The notes beneath the pieces were generated by a model. The model saw nothing but the letters and a program-made list of their open reading frames with translations, was not told where the DNA came from and did not search any database. Made by a program: the position numbers and the translations under genes. A DNA stretch of 64,000 bases, taken from Chitinophaga sp. (GTDB taxonomy: Bacteria; Bacteroidota; Bacteroidia; Chitinophagales; Chitinophagaceae). Numbering within the stretch: the stretch's first letter is position 1; the number at the start of each line of letters is the position of its first letter. Positions 15,196 through 24,458 of the stretch are shown one piece after another. The stretch spans positions 62,001 through 126,000 of the forward strand of contig NZ_JAFAIX010000014.1 of assembly GCF_019236475.1 (NCBI RefSeq), written 5' to 3'.

Positions 15196-18100
15196 TCATT
15201 TCTTTTTCCGGTACACCAACAACCATATGGTGGCTAATGCTGTCAGGACGAGGAATATCGGCCGCCACCATTTGAGCGACAGCCCTTCTTTTACAACAGC
15301 CGTCCCTACCGTTCTTTCTGCTGTCTTCTTCAGCACTACACCTTTAGCCTCCGATACAGCACTATTCGGCTGTAATGCAGCATTGACAGCCATTTTATAA
15401 GCCGTTTTTAACGCTTCCGGCGTGTAATGCTCCATTTCCTGGCGCAATGCAGCATTGCCACATACAAACTCCGTACAACCGGCACCGTAGTTCGCAATCG
15501 TAGTGGCGTGAAGACGGGCAATTTCTTGCCGCTGTACCTCCGTCGCTTTCCACAAGCCTTTTCTAGCAGCCTCCATCATGACGCCCGTCAATTCTTCCAG
15601 GGCCGCAGGGTTTTGCTTTTCAAAGAAGGTAGCGGTATGTAACGTATAACGGTCACGGATATACACTTCATGCAGTTGGTTCCAAAGTTCATTATCAATG
15701 ACATCTGGTTTCATGACATTCCATCCAAAAACATTACGGAACGTCTCTGCCATCTTTTCCGCGCTACTTCCTTGCCCCTGCTGCATTTCCTTTATCCATA
15801 CAGGATTCAGCAGGGTGCTGCGGGCTTCCACCCATACCGCCTCTTTCAGCGGCTGCACACGGGCAGTCATCGGGTTACGGAAATCATTCAATACAGCGGC
15901 GGGCTCTTTTCCGGTCGCGAGTCGTACGGCATTGTTGAGACCTCCCATGAATTCATACACGTGATCCAGGCTAAGCGGACCCCAGGTATTGCTTTCACGG
16001 GGCTGCACTACTACGTCCGTATGTTGGAGTGCCGCTTCAAATAATCCTTCCCTGAACATCGCCCATTGGCTGGTATCATTATAGGCCGCTCCCATGTTGT
16101 GCAGGTAAACACTGGCCACTTCATCACGGTTATTATAACGATTCCCACTTTCCACCATAGACATAATACCCGTGCCATAATTGCCATTGATACCACCAAA
16201 CACCCTCAGCGCTGCCAGTTGCTGGGCTTCTTTCGGCGTAAAACCTTTCTGTTTCAACATTTTTTCACCAGCCTGCACTCCTTCGTTGACGTAATTAGGT
16301 TGTCCTTTATCTTCAGCAGTTGCTGCAAGGAGGACTGCCCGATTGATCAATTCCAGTCTGCTAGCCGCCAGATCACGAAACTGTCCTGCCGTTTGAACCA
16401 CCACGTCTATACGAGGACGCTGTAAAGCAGCAGTAGGTATCAGTTTGAGATCTATAATACGTCCTTGTGGGTCCCTTACTGGCGCTACACCTAATAAATA
16501 AAATATTTCCGCCAGCATGGCACCTTCCGTACGGATAAACTCCCCTGGCCATAAGGTGAGCGCCACTTTCCTAGGCCAAGCACCATCATGCTCCTTCCTG
16601 TATTGACTCACCAGGTCTTTTGCCAGTTGCACACCCACTTCCCAAGCTTGTGGTCCTGGGGCTTTTTCCGCATCAATACTATACAAATTGCGCCCCGTAG
16701 GCAATGCGCTTGGATTGGCCAATGGGTCCCCACCAGCGCTGGGTAGTGTATATCCACCAGACAATGCATTATCCAAGGCAGCCAGCTCTTGGTTTGTACT
16801 GCCAAGTAGTAGGGAGACATATTTCGTACTGCCAGTATCTGCCCCACTCATCAACGAAGCAGTTCTTTCCGCTTCTATTTTCGTATAGGGCTTACCGATA
16901 GTATAAAGTCCGCTGTTAACTTTTTCATTCACCGCCTCCTCTACCAGGTCTTGCAGCTTTGTTAGTTGTGTAGCAGTAAGTATTTGGGCAGTATCTACAC
17001 CCATTTCCTGGTAGTAGCCCAACTGACGGGCAGATTTGCTAATAGACGCGGCATAGGCCGACTTCAATACCCCCTCTTCGAGCGCATCCCAGCGGTGTAG
17101 TTCCATTTCGAGGCGACTTATCTCCGTACTACCTCCTGCTTGCATAAAGGGAGGTGTCAGATGAGAAATGATGGTAGCATAACTGCGTCTTTTGGCAATA
17201 ATCGCTTCTCCTACATTACTCATCGTATAGACGTAGAAGTGAGGAATACTTCCTATCAACGCATCGGACCAATCTGCATTCCCTAGTGCTACCTGCTTTC
17301 CTGGGGTAAATTCCAGGCTGCCATGGGTACCAAAATGAATAATCGCATCCGGCTGAAACACATGCCTGGTCCAGAGATAGGAAGCGATATACGGATGAGG
17401 CGGTGCTATCTTAGCACCATGTATGATTTTAAAGGTCTGCTCCCCTACAGCGGGCAATGGCTGGGGAAGTAATACTACATTGCCAAAACGGAGCCGTGCT
17501 ATCGCCAGAAAACCCGTGTCTCCCCTATGCTCTTGCATATAATTACCGGGAGGCCGACCATACTTTTCCTTCACTGCCTGCCAGGCGCCTGGCTCCAAAT
17601 CCGCAGTGGCCCACTTTTCATAAGTAGGCGCATCGATCCATGCAGGGTCTCCTTCACGATAGAATTTACGCAAATTCCCCTCCGCATAAGGATTCAATAC
17701 ACTGCCGTTTTGCTGTAGGAGCGCATTCAGCGCAGCCGCATTTGCGGGGAGGTTGTCCACCGTATATCCTTGCTGTTGAAGATGCAATAAAGTATTATAC
17801 AAACTAGGCACTACTTCTAAATTTCCAGCGACAAGACTACTCAGGCCAGGACCTTTGAAATAATAAATCGCAATCTTTTTATCGCGGTTGGGTTTATGCT
17901 TTAACACCAACCAGCGGGAAACCAAGTCCGTAAAGCATTTCAATCGTTCGGGGATAGCCCGGAAAACATCATAGCCATTTTCATCCTTATACTGCGCCAC
18001 GATGGCATAGGGCGCCACGGCCCCATCCAGCTCAGGCGATACCACGCTCATGGTGAGCAGCCCGCCATTCATACCATGGGGATTTGTTTTCCATTGATCG

Positions 18101-18981
18101 TAATTCATGAAAACGCTGAGGGGACTGAGTACAGGGATTTGTTGTTCCTTCAGCCATGCCACCACCGCAGGGGCATTTCCCGGAGCCAAACGGCCATGCG
18201 GCATTTCCACCACTATATCCGGGTGAATCGCCTGTAGGAATTCCAGTCTCCGTTTATTTCCCGCCATCGGGTATACATTCCATCCACGACGTTGAAAAGT
18301 GGTAATGATAGTATCCAAGTGATCGCGATTCGCATTGAAAGGGCCTGGCACAGAAGTCACCAACGCTACTTTGGGTGCATCGTATTGATAGAGATGGTTG
18401 TTCATCAGCCATAATTCATAGGCTGAAACATCATTGAAATATATATTTTCATCCACATGAAAGAGTACATCCGAGGCAATGCTCACTGGAGCCGCTGGCG
18501 GGAGGGTATAATATTTTTTATTATCCAGGACAACCCGTGCAAAATGCAGTAGGTTCCGGAAGTTGGCAGTACCACCATTACGCATATACGTTGCTACAAC
18601 CGTACGCTGGCTATCGCTCAAATTGGTGAGGTCTGTACGAGGATCTGCAGCCGCTTCCACAAATATCCGAAGTCCTTTACTACCGGCTTTTTGCAATAGC
18701 GCCGTTTGATCTGCCGTCAAATGCAAGCCCCTTCCAAAAATGAGCGCCACGTCATAATTGGAAACAGCCGCCAATCCGGATACTGGAATACTTTTCAATT
18801 GTACCCATTTGCTGTCGTTGGCGCGTTGCATGCGCGCTGCCGCAAAGGAAGGATAGTTGATCAGTGCAATACGTGTAGGCGCTATTTGCTGTCGGTAAAA
18901 AATGAAAGCCAAAATGAGTACTGCCAATACTGGCAATAACCATATTAATAGTTGCTTATAGCGGATAAAAAAATGTTTCAT
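15196..18981 (-). CDS. hmuS: CobN/BchH-type chelatase-like protein, membrane anchored (HmuS)
   Basis: 1261 residues of the CobN/magnesium chelatase H family. Family features include HGRLAPGNAPAVVAWL, DAIIHFGTHGSLEFTPGKQ, the SLxxGSTNQ-like stretch, and GPLSLDHVYEFMGGLNNAVR near the C-terminus. Unlike cytoplasmic CobN, it has one membrane segment at each end (LLIWLLPVLAVLILAFIFY at about 8-27 and FLVLTALATIWLLVYRKKK at the end), so the catalytic body is anchored and may face the periplasm. Next to heme receptor genes the family member is HmuS; a Bacteroides homologue has been reported to take iron out of heme reductively. Its ATG overlaps the HmuY stop by 1 bp. Confidence 0.85.
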   Translation of the reverse strand: MKHFFIRYKQLLIWLLPVLAVLILAFIFYRQQIAPTRIALINYPSFAAARMQRANDSKWVQLKSIPVSGLAAVSNYDVALIFGRGLHLTADQTALLQKAGSKGLRIFVEAAADPRTDLTNLSDSQRTVVATYMRNGGTANFRNLLHFARVVLDNKKYYTLPPAAPVSIASDVLFHVDENIYFNDVSAYELWLMNNHLYQYDAPKVALVTSVPGPFNANRDHLDTIITTFQRRGWNVYPMAGNKRRLEFLQAIHPDIVVEMPHGRLAPGNAPAVVAWLKEQQIPVLSPLSVFMNYDQWKTNPHGMNGGLLTMSVVSPELDGAVAPYAIVAQYKDENGYDVFRAIPERLKCFTDLVSRWLVLKHKPNRDKKIAIYYFKGPGLSSLVAGNLEVVPSLYNTLLHLQQQGYTVDNLPANAAALNALLQQNGSVLNPYAEGNLRKFYREGDPAWIDAPTYEKWATADLEPGAWQAVKEKYGRPPGNYMQEHRGDTGFLAIARLRFGNVVLLPQPLPAVGEQTFKIIHGAKIAPPHPYIASYLWTRHVFQPDAIIHFGTHGSLEFTPGKQVALGNADWSDALIGSIPHFYVYTMSNVGEAIIAKRRSYATIISHLTPPFMQAGGSTEISRLEMELHRWDALEEGVLKSAYAASISKSARQLGYYQEMGVDTAQILTATQLTKLQDLVEEAVNEKVNSGLYTIGKPYTKIEAERTASLMSGADTGSTKYVSLLLGSTNQELAALDNALSGGYTLPSAGGDPLANPSALPTGRNLYSIDAEKAPGPQAWEVGVQLAKDLVSQYRKEHDGAWPRKVALTLWPGEFIRTEGAMLAEIFYLLGVAPVRDPQGRIIDLKLIPTAALQRPRIDVVVQTAGQFRDLAASRLELINRAVLLAATAEDKGQPNYVNEGVQAGEKMLKQKGFTPKEAQQLAALRVFGGINGNYGTGIMSMVESGNRYNNRDEVASVYLHNMGAAYNDTSQWAMFREGLFEAALQHTDVVVQPRESNTWGPLSLDHVYEFMGGLNNAVRLATGKEPAAVLNDFRNPMTARVQPLKEAVWVEARSTLLNPVWIKEMQQGQGSSAEKMAETFRNVFGWNVMKPDVIDNELWNQLHEVYIRDRYTLHTATFFEKQNPAALEELTGVMMEAARKGLWKATEVQRQEIARLHATTIANYGAGCTEFVCGNAALRQEMEHYTPEALKTAYKMAVNAALQPNSAVSEAKGVVLKKTAERTVGTAVVKEGLSLKWWRPIFLVLTALATIWLLVYRKKK

Positions 18982-20054
18982 CAGTTCAGTTCTTTATATT
19001 CAAATGCAGGATATCCAGGGGTTCCTGTAACCAAGCTTTTAAAAGCCGTAAACCGAATTTTGAAAAGCTTCCCATCCGGATCAGATAACAAGAATGTTTT
19101 CCAGTCATACACCTTATAATTGCCTGCAGCATGCGGTTGCAGGATCTGCCACCAGCTCTTCCCAATAGCATCCGCTTTCTCCATTGGCGCTAATGTGAGG
19201 AAATCTGCACGCGTGAGCGACTGGTATCTCCCGATACTACTAGCTACATTATTCACCGGGGCAGCAGGATCATCACTGGATGCCATGCCAGCAGCAGGAT
19301 TATCGATGGCTACTTTTACGCCTGCCAACCTATTGTGCAATACAGCCATTGTTACCACATAAGAACCCGGAGGTCCGCCACCAGCAACGGTTACGCCCGT
19401 ACACATAAAGTCCCAGTTTTTAAGGGAAGGTTCCACCTGGACTGTTTTTCCACTCATCAGGCTGAAATAGGTAAAATTGGTGGCAGCATCCAGGGTAATC
19501 GTCTGTGATTTTGGATTGGTTCCATCCAGGTTGGCAGAGCGGATAGTGATACTATTGGTGGTTACATCTGTAATGGTAAATTTCATATACCCGTTACTGT
19601 TAGCCCCTGATGGTGGTGTCTTTCCCAGGTCTATGATATAGACCAATTGTTTGCTTTTGCCCTGGCTATCCGCCCAAGCGCCCACACTAGTAGCAGTAGT
19701 ATCCAACGCAGTATTTTCATAGTTGATTTTTATGCCGGAACTCGTTGCAGGTAGGGCCACAATACTATCAAAATTGGTGCTGGGCATGCGATAAATACCC
19801 GCTTTCTTAGCGCCATTGCTGATGATAGCCTTTCCTCCTTTACTCTGGATGGCGATATCCCATGATCCGGCAGCAACAACGGTCATTTTTCCAGTGCTGA
19901 GATTAACGAATACAGTACTATCGTAGGTTGCACCCATACCGGCCACCATGGTACCTTCCGCCAGTTTAGGTGGCGTATATTCTGCATCTTTTTTCTTGCA
20001 GGCAGCCAAAAGTAGTAGGCCTGCACTGATGGTAATCAGTTGTTTGAATTGCAT
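18981..20054 (-). CDS. hmuY: HmuY-family heme-binding lipoprotein
   Basis: 357 residues with a lipoprotein signal (ISAGLLLLAAC). The HmuY pattern is visible: GSWDIAIQSKGGKAIISNG near residue 65, a second W-D element (LKNWDFMCTGV) in the middle, and near the end SWWQILQPHAAGNYKVYDWK and GKLFKIRFTAF. HmuY proteins capture heme at the cell surface and pass it to the receptor. The protein is longer than the Porphyromonas protein, and the two heme-ligating histidines of that protein cannot be assigned by eye. It lies 18 bp after the receptor gene and overlaps the hmuS start. Confidence 0.85.
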   Translation of the reverse strand: MQFKQLITISAGLLLLAACKKKDAEYTPPKLAEGTMVAGMGATYDSTVFVNLSTGKMTVVAAGSWDIAIQSKGGKAIISNGAKKAGIYRMPSTNFDSIVALPATSSGIKINYENTALDTTATSVGAWADSQGKSKQLVYIIDLGKTPPSGANSNGYMKFTITDVTTNSITIRSANLDGTNPKSQTITLDAATNFTYFSLMSGKTVQVEPSLKNWDFMCTGVTVAGGGPPGSYVVTMAVLHNRLAGVKVAIDNPAAGMASSDDPAAPVNNVASSIGRYQSLTRADFLTLAPMEKADAIGKSWWQILQPHAAGNYKVYDWKTFLLSDPDGKLFKIRFTAFKSLVTGTPGYPAFEYKELN

Positions 20055-20072
20055 ATAGCGATGTTTTAATTA

Positions 20073-22121
20073 TCAAAAAGTGAAGGTGCCCCGTACAAAC
20101 CCGGTACGTCCCCAGGCTACTGGCAAGGCTGGTTTAAAGCCCGAACGAAGCATCAATCCATCTTTGCCGTCGCCGGTTTGGATCACATCCGTGACGTTCA
20201 AGAGATTTTTCATACCGATGGTGAGCATGAGTCGTTGTACGAGGAAACTACGCGTAGCAGAGAGGTCCCAGAGATGATACCCTCCCAGCGTCCGATCCGT
20301 TAGTTTGCCATCATTGATGCCAAACTGGGCCAGTGGCCCGTTGTACTTCCATGCGCTCGTAAAGCGGATATCCAGCCATTTCCAGTTATACATACCTTGA
20401 AGACCAGCTTCCCAACTGCCAAATTGCTGCTGCATACTATTACTGCCACTACGGGAAAGATATCCCAGGGAGGGTTTTAGCTGCCAACGGTCCGCATGGC
20501 TGTACGTCCCATCCAGATTGACTCCCCGGGTACTGAATTCAGGAATATTATGATAGGTACGAGCTACATTTATCGTTTGATATGCTGGTGGTAAGGTGGA
20601 TCTGTCCAGTTCTACCAGTTCAATTTTATCGCGGATATTATTCAGGAAGGCAGTGAGATTCAGCTTCCAGGCATGGGATTTATAATGTACGCCGGCGCTG
20701 TAATTATGCGCCAATTCCGGATTTAAGTCAGGATTGCCGATGATGTAATGATTGGCATTTTTAAAATCTTGGAACAGTTCCCGTTGACTCGGAGCGCGAA
20801 AGCCACGGGTATAACCAGCACGCATATACCAATGCTCGTTGATAGTCCAGCGTAGTTGGAGGCTGGAAATCAATGGCAACTCTAATCCGAGAAAGTTGAT
20901 CTCTCTGGCATTATAGCGGTTATTATAAGTATAGCGTAATCCGCCCTGGGCCTCTAGTTTACCAAAGAACGTAGCGCCTAGGCGAGAAAACAAGCCTATA
21001 TCGTTGATAATGCCCGCATCTGCCGAAACCCTGTCTCCCTCACTATTACTAAGATTCACATCATAGCCTAATTGATAATTCAAACGATGGCGATCCGGTT
21101 GTTGATAGTTATAGGCGGCACGGAAGGTCCAGTTGGCGAAGATATTACTGGCATTGCTAGTCTGTTTTTCTGATTTATTTTGAAGATTGACCAGGTATTG
21201 TTCGCTGGTACGATCGTAAAAACTATAACTGTTAACCACGTCCAAATAACTGCGAGCATTTAATTTACCATTCACAAAAGCCAATGCAGTAGCGCGGCTC
21301 GTACGAAAACGATTATCCGTTGCCGTGAGATAAGCCGTTCCTGGATCCGCGTTCCCTGGTGCATCGGCCAGTTCATTAAAATATTGTAGGGAAATACCTC
21401 CCTGCAGCTCCCCCCATTTACGATACAATTTCAGGTTGCCAGTGGCTTGCGTTTTAGGGTTCCAGTTTTTACCCCGCACTGTCCCATCTGGTGTAGTGAC
21501 AGTAGATTTATAGCTGTCGGACGCGTAGCCCCCGAACCAGGTATATCCCCCGCCTGCCATGAGATTCCAGCCTTTCATATTCTTCCCTAGCCATCCGCTG
21601 CCATTATACTGGCCCACCGATTCCAAGTACTGGGAAATGCCCCCTTGAACGCCTTCTCCTGGCTTCATACGGCGGGTAATCAGGTTAATGGTACCCGCCA
21701 ATGCATTGGTACCATATTCCACGCTCAGCGGGCCTTGTATAATTTCTACTCGTTCCACTTGGTTTAGGTGGAGTTGTTGCAAGTCAAACTCATTTCCTTC
21801 ACCACTAATCATGGGCACACCATCCACTAGGATTTTTACGTTTTGACCGGTAATTCCTTGCATGATCAGATTACTTCCCAGTACATTGTCACTGATAATG
21901 CGCATATTCATTTCTGTGGTCAGCAGGTCCATCAGGTTGACGGCACCTTTCTCCTGGATACGCTTGGCATCTATTAAGGTAATTGGATAAAGACTCTGAG
22001 AAATTTTAACAGGTTGTCCCTGGCCTGTAACCACCACCGGCTCCAGGTCTTTGACTGCATTTTGCTGGGCATGCAGCGTCCCATATGCTGCCAGCAGTGG
22101 CAGCACCCAAATTTTTTTCAT
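20073..22121 (-). CDS. hmuR: TonB-dependent outer-membrane heme receptor (HmuR-like)
   Basis: 682 residues: signal peptide (WVLPLLAAYGTLHAQ), TonB box-like region (LEPVVVTGQ), plug domain to about 150 (GVPMISGEGNEFDLQQ, QVERVEIIQGPLSVEYGT, LAGTINLITRR), then a 22-strand barrel ending in GRTGFVRGTFTF. Two boxes that mark heme receptors are present: GFRAP (about residue 440) and NPDLNPE (about 461), with a histidine between them in NANHYIIGNP. This supports heme as the substrate, in line with the HmuY, HmuS and channel genes downstream on the same strand. A 101-bp leader with stem-loops separates it from the upstream small gene. Confidence 0.88.
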   Translation of the reverse strand: MKKIWVLPLLAAYGTLHAQQNAVKDLEPVVVTGQGQPVKISQSLYPITLIDAKRIQEKGAVNLMDLLTTEMNMRIISDNVLGSNLIMQGITGQNVKILVDGVPMISGEGNEFDLQQLHLNQVERVEIIQGPLSVEYGTNALAGTINLITRRMKPGEGVQGGISQYLESVGQYNGSGWLGKNMKGWNLMAGGGYTWFGGYASDSYKSTVTTPDGTVRGKNWNPKTQATGNLKLYRKWGELQGGISLQYFNELADAPGNADPGTAYLTATDNRFRTSRATALAFVNGKLNARSYLDVVNSYSFYDRTSEQYLVNLQNKSEKQTSNASNIFANWTFRAAYNYQQPDRHRLNYQLGYDVNLSNSEGDRVSADAGIINDIGLFSRLGATFFGKLEAQGGLRYTYNNRYNAREINFLGLELPLISSLQLRWTINEHWYMRAGYTRGFRAPSQRELFQDFKNANHYIIGNPDLNPELAHNYSAGVHYKSHAWKLNLTAFLNNIRDKIELVELDRSTLPPAYQTINVARTYHNIPEFSTRGVNLDGTYSHADRWQLKPSLGYLSRSGSNSMQQQFGSWEAGLQGMYNWKWLDIRFTSAWKYNGPLAQFGINDGKLTDRTLGGYHLWDLSATRSFLVQRLMLTIGMKNLLNVTDVIQTGDGKDGLMLRSGFKPALPVAWGRTGFVRGTFTF

Positions 22122-22145
22122 ATTAAAAGCAACAGCGTTAGGCTC

Positions 22146-22162
22146 CGGTCAGCACAAGACCG
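22146..22162 (-). other. Short stem-loop in the hmuR leader
   Basis: CGGTC (22146-22150) and GACCG (22158-22162) with a 7-nt loop, in the 101-bp gap ahead of hmuR. A second small stem AGGC/GCCT lies at about 22191-22202. No known riboswitch signature is recognised. Weak evidence; listed because this is the only non-coding gap inside the heme operon. Confidence 0.3.
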
Positions 22163-22222
22163 AAGTGTAGGATACATAGTTGACACAGGAAGGCGTTTGC
22201 CTACCCGGAAGTCCATGAAAAA

Positions 22223-22588
22223 TTAAGCAGTGGGAGGACCTTTGTTGGAGGCGGTCAATACCAGGCGTTCGTTATTATCTACTGGTGGATGAACGTACAG
22301 AATAGTTAGGAGTATCGGTTTAGGGAGACGAATGTCCGCGTGGTTGTTCAGGTAATTACTGATGTAGTCGTCGCAGATATGACAGGCTGCGGTCATATGC
22401 GCTTGATGATGTGTGGTATCCATTTCCCGGATGATTTCCGGATAAAGTTTCACCTGTTTAACAGTGGCAAATGCGGCTCTTCCGTCCGGGCCGTGATGAT
22501 GCATAAAAGGAACAACCATACCGTACAGCAGATACAGTAGCAGCATGGCTGTAGCCGAAAAGCTATATTTCCTTTTATGGTTCCTCAT
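22223..22588 (-). CDS. Small His/Cys-rich membrane-anchored protein (DUF2946-like)
   Basis: 121 residues. An N-terminal signal or anchor (FSATAMLLLYLLYGMVVPF) is followed by HHHGPDG, a region with THHQAHMTAACHICDDYI, and the C-terminus ASNKGPPTA. Clustered His and a CxxC together with the final (R/K)GPP ending resemble the DUF2946 proteins found beside copper and iron uptake genes, and small proteins of this kind are common directly upstream of TonB receptors in Bacteroidota. It is the first gene of the heme transcript by position, 101 bp ahead of hmuR, and has a good -7 box upstream. Metal or heme binding is inference. Confidence 0.65.
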   Translation of the reverse strand: MRNHKRKYSFSATAMLLLYLLYGMVVPFMHHHGPDGRAAFATVKQVKLYPEIIREMDTTHHQAHMTAACHICDDYISNYLNNHADIRLPKPILLTILYVHPPVDNNERLVLTASNKGPPTA

Positions 22589-22595
22589 GAAGGGT

Positions 22596-22603
22596 CAAAT
22601 ATA
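22596..22603 (-). promoter_or_regulatory. Bacteroidota -7 promoter box ahead of the heme operon
   Basis: On the minus strand the sequence reads TATATTTG, an exact TAnnTTTG match, ending 7 bp before the ATG of the DUF2946-like gene. A TTTC lies about 19 bp further upstream in the place of the -33 element. Transcription would begin within a few bases of the start codon, giving a very short or absent leader. Confidence 0.5.
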
Positions 22604-22700
22604 GCACAATATTCAGAAAATGAAACATTGTTGCAAAAAATATTTCAGGACGGAGTGGCTGTTGTCTCTCCAAAAAATAACGGTATAGTCAATACCTTTT

Positions 22701-23150
22701 TTATAAACCATAGATGTAATACAACAGGCAGGCTACGCCGCTCAGTAGCGTCAATGTATGGAGGATACAATGTTCCAGATTAGGAACAGGGTTTTTACCG
22801 CGGGCCGGCAGCAAGATAATGGTTTTACTGAAAATACGTTGGTGCAGTTCGGACCAGTTACTTTGTAATGCAAAACGGGCCCCAAAGAAATAGGCCGTCC
22901 ACCAGGTATAGATTTCTCCGGCAAACATCAGTCCCAGCTCAATAGCCGCCACCAGCGCCATGATTTTGTGGCCGGTCAATAGCGCTACTACAGGGAATCC
23001 CATAGAGAAAAAATGTATACCCGCTTCCGTTAGACGCTCCTTACGGGTATATACACGAACATTATTGAAGGGAAACAAATCGATACGAGTTGTCACCTGA
23101 TGATATATCAAATGCAGATTAGTTAGGACGATAGCGAAGAGATATAACAT
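22701..23150 (-). CDS. Small integral membrane protein, unknown function
   Basis: 149 residues with about four hydrophobic stretches (LYLFAIVLTNLHLIYHQV, FFSMGFPVVALLTGHKIMAL, ELGLMFAGEIYTWWTAYFFG, TLTLLSGVACLLYYIYGL). A charged loop (NNVRVYTRKERLTEAG) separates the first two. I do not recognise a family. It is on the same strand as the heme operon, 112 bp ahead of the DUF2946-like gene, but the promoter box ahead of that gene suggests separate transcription. The gap of 241 bp to the divergent HxlR gene would hold both promoters. Confidence 0.55.
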   Translation of the reverse strand: MLYLFAIVLTNLHLIYHQVTTRIDLFPFNNVRVYTRKERLTEAGIHFFSMGFPVVALLTGHKIMALVAAIELGLMFAGEIYTWWTAYFFGARFALQSNWSELHQRIFSKTIILLPARGKNPVPNLEHCILHTLTLLSGVACLLYYIYGL

Positions 23151-23391
23151 TTTACCACTGATTATTACCCTTCAAAAATGCGCAAATGCAGGCACGACTA
23201 CAAGTTGCATTCGGTTATTTACCGGCAAGTACCGGTGAAAAGCATTAAAATATCGGTTAAATTTCCAGCGGCATACACCTGCTCCATGATGGTAGTAACG
23301 GCCGGTAACCCGCCATAGTGGTGTCTCCCGCTACTACCCCAACAGATATGGTTGGTAATACTTAACTTTAGGATGACTAACGCTGACGGAT

Positions 23392-23763
23392 ATGCAAAAC
23401 TACGAACGTAAAACACCGCAAGACCTAAACTGTGGCATCACCGTGTATATGAAACTAATGGGCGGTAAATGGAAACCCTGCATTGTAGACTTGATCCATC
23501 GCGGATGCCACCGCCCCAGCGAAATGCACCGACAAATGCCGGAAGCCACGCCCAGGGTGATTGACATGCAACTGCGGGAATTAGAAGTATATGGGGTGGT
23601 CAGCAAGCAGCTACAGCCAGGATTCCCCCTGCGCTCAGATTATTATCTGACCCCACTCGGCGAATCCCTCGTGCCTATTATCTCCCTAATCGACACCTGG
23701 GGAACTACCCATGCGGACCATGTACAGCAGGTAACTGCCAACATCCACGCCTATACCGAATAG
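23392..23763 (+). CDS. HxlR-family winged-helix regulator
   Basis: 123 residues. The HxlR signature is complete: LNCGITVYMKLMGGKWKPCIVDLI with the conserved cysteine near the N-terminus, RPSEMHRQMPEATPRVIDMQLRELE (recognition helix region) and the wing segment YYLTPLGESLVPIISLIDTW. Members often respond to electrophiles or quinones and control a neighbouring gene. Here the next gene, 65 bp downstream on the same strand, is the DUF2306 membrane protein. The start gives the N-terminus MQNYERKTPQDLN. Confidence 0.9.
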   Translation: MQNYERKTPQDLNCGITVYMKLMGGKWKPCIVDLIHRGCHRPSEMHRQMPEATPRVIDMQLRELEVYGVVSKQLQPGFPLRSDYYLTPLGESLVPIISLIDTWGTTHADHVQQVTANIHAYTE

Positions 23764-23828
23764 TTTTTCGGTTATTGACTCCGGTCATGTATAAACGGAC
23801 TTTTGTAATTCAAAAATCTGTATTGTAC

Positions 23829-24458
23829 ATGAAAACGAAACTTAGCACCCATCAACCACTTCGTGAAATAGGGAATGTACTCCTCTGGTTGGGTATTGTA
23901 TACATCACCTGGACCTTCATGCATCCTGCAGACCCTTATCTGCAGTTTACCAAAGAAGTACTAGGGCGATATTTCCCCGTACGCTGGTTTTTAATTCTTC
24001 ATATCACCGCTGGTGGCGGCGCCATTATCCTCGGCCCGTTTCAATTCTGGAAGCGATTGTATGCCAAGGGATGGAAGATACACCGCATCATTGGCACCTT
24101 TTACCTACTGGCAGTGCTGGCCAGCAGTATCTGTGCAGTGATACTGGCCTCCACGGCTTCTTATGCAGTGGGCTGGCCTTATGCCTTCTCTTTACAAGTA
24201 TGGGCTACCGTGTGGATCAGCGCCACTTTCATCGCCTACAGAATGGCGTTGATACGCAAATTCAAGCAACACCAGGAATGGATGGTCAGAAGCTATCTTG
24301 TGACGCTGGCATTTGTTATTTCCGGCCTTTTGCTACGCACGCCATGGGTGAAAACACTGGGAAGCTTGGGGGATATAGGTCCCACCTTTTTCTGGCTGGG
24401 ATGGGCCGTTCCACTCTATCTATACGAGGTGGTATTGTCCGTCAAAAGGAAAGGCTGA
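23829..24458 (+). CDS. DUF2306-family membrane protein
   Basis: 209 residues from the ATG at 23829 (MKTKLSTHQPLRE); an upstream ATG at 23775 adds a poor 18-residue extension. Six to seven membrane segments are present. The DUF2306 core is visible in WFLILHITAGGGAIILGPFQFWKRL, then KIHRIIGTFYLL and KFKQHQEWMVRSY, with three conserved histidines spaced on the same membrane face, which suggests a bound metal or heme. Function unknown. Probably cotranscribed with the HxlR gene. Its stop codon touches the stop codon of the convergent phosphatase gene with no gap. Confidence 0.8.
   Translation: MKTKLSTHQPLREIGNVLLWLGIVYITWTFMHPADPYLQFTKEVLGRYFPVRWFLILHITAGGGAIILGPFQFWKRLYAKGWKIHRIIGTFYLLAVLASSICAVILASTASYAVGWPYAFSLQVWATVWISATFIAYRMALIRKFKQHQEWMVRSYLVTLAFVISGLLLRTPWVKTLGSLGDIGPTFFWLGWAVPLYLYEVVLSVKRKG

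Noticed and set aside
22122..22222. Possible cobalamin or heme riboswitch in the hmuR leader
   Set aside because: Two short stems are visible but no conserved B12-box or other known class signature.
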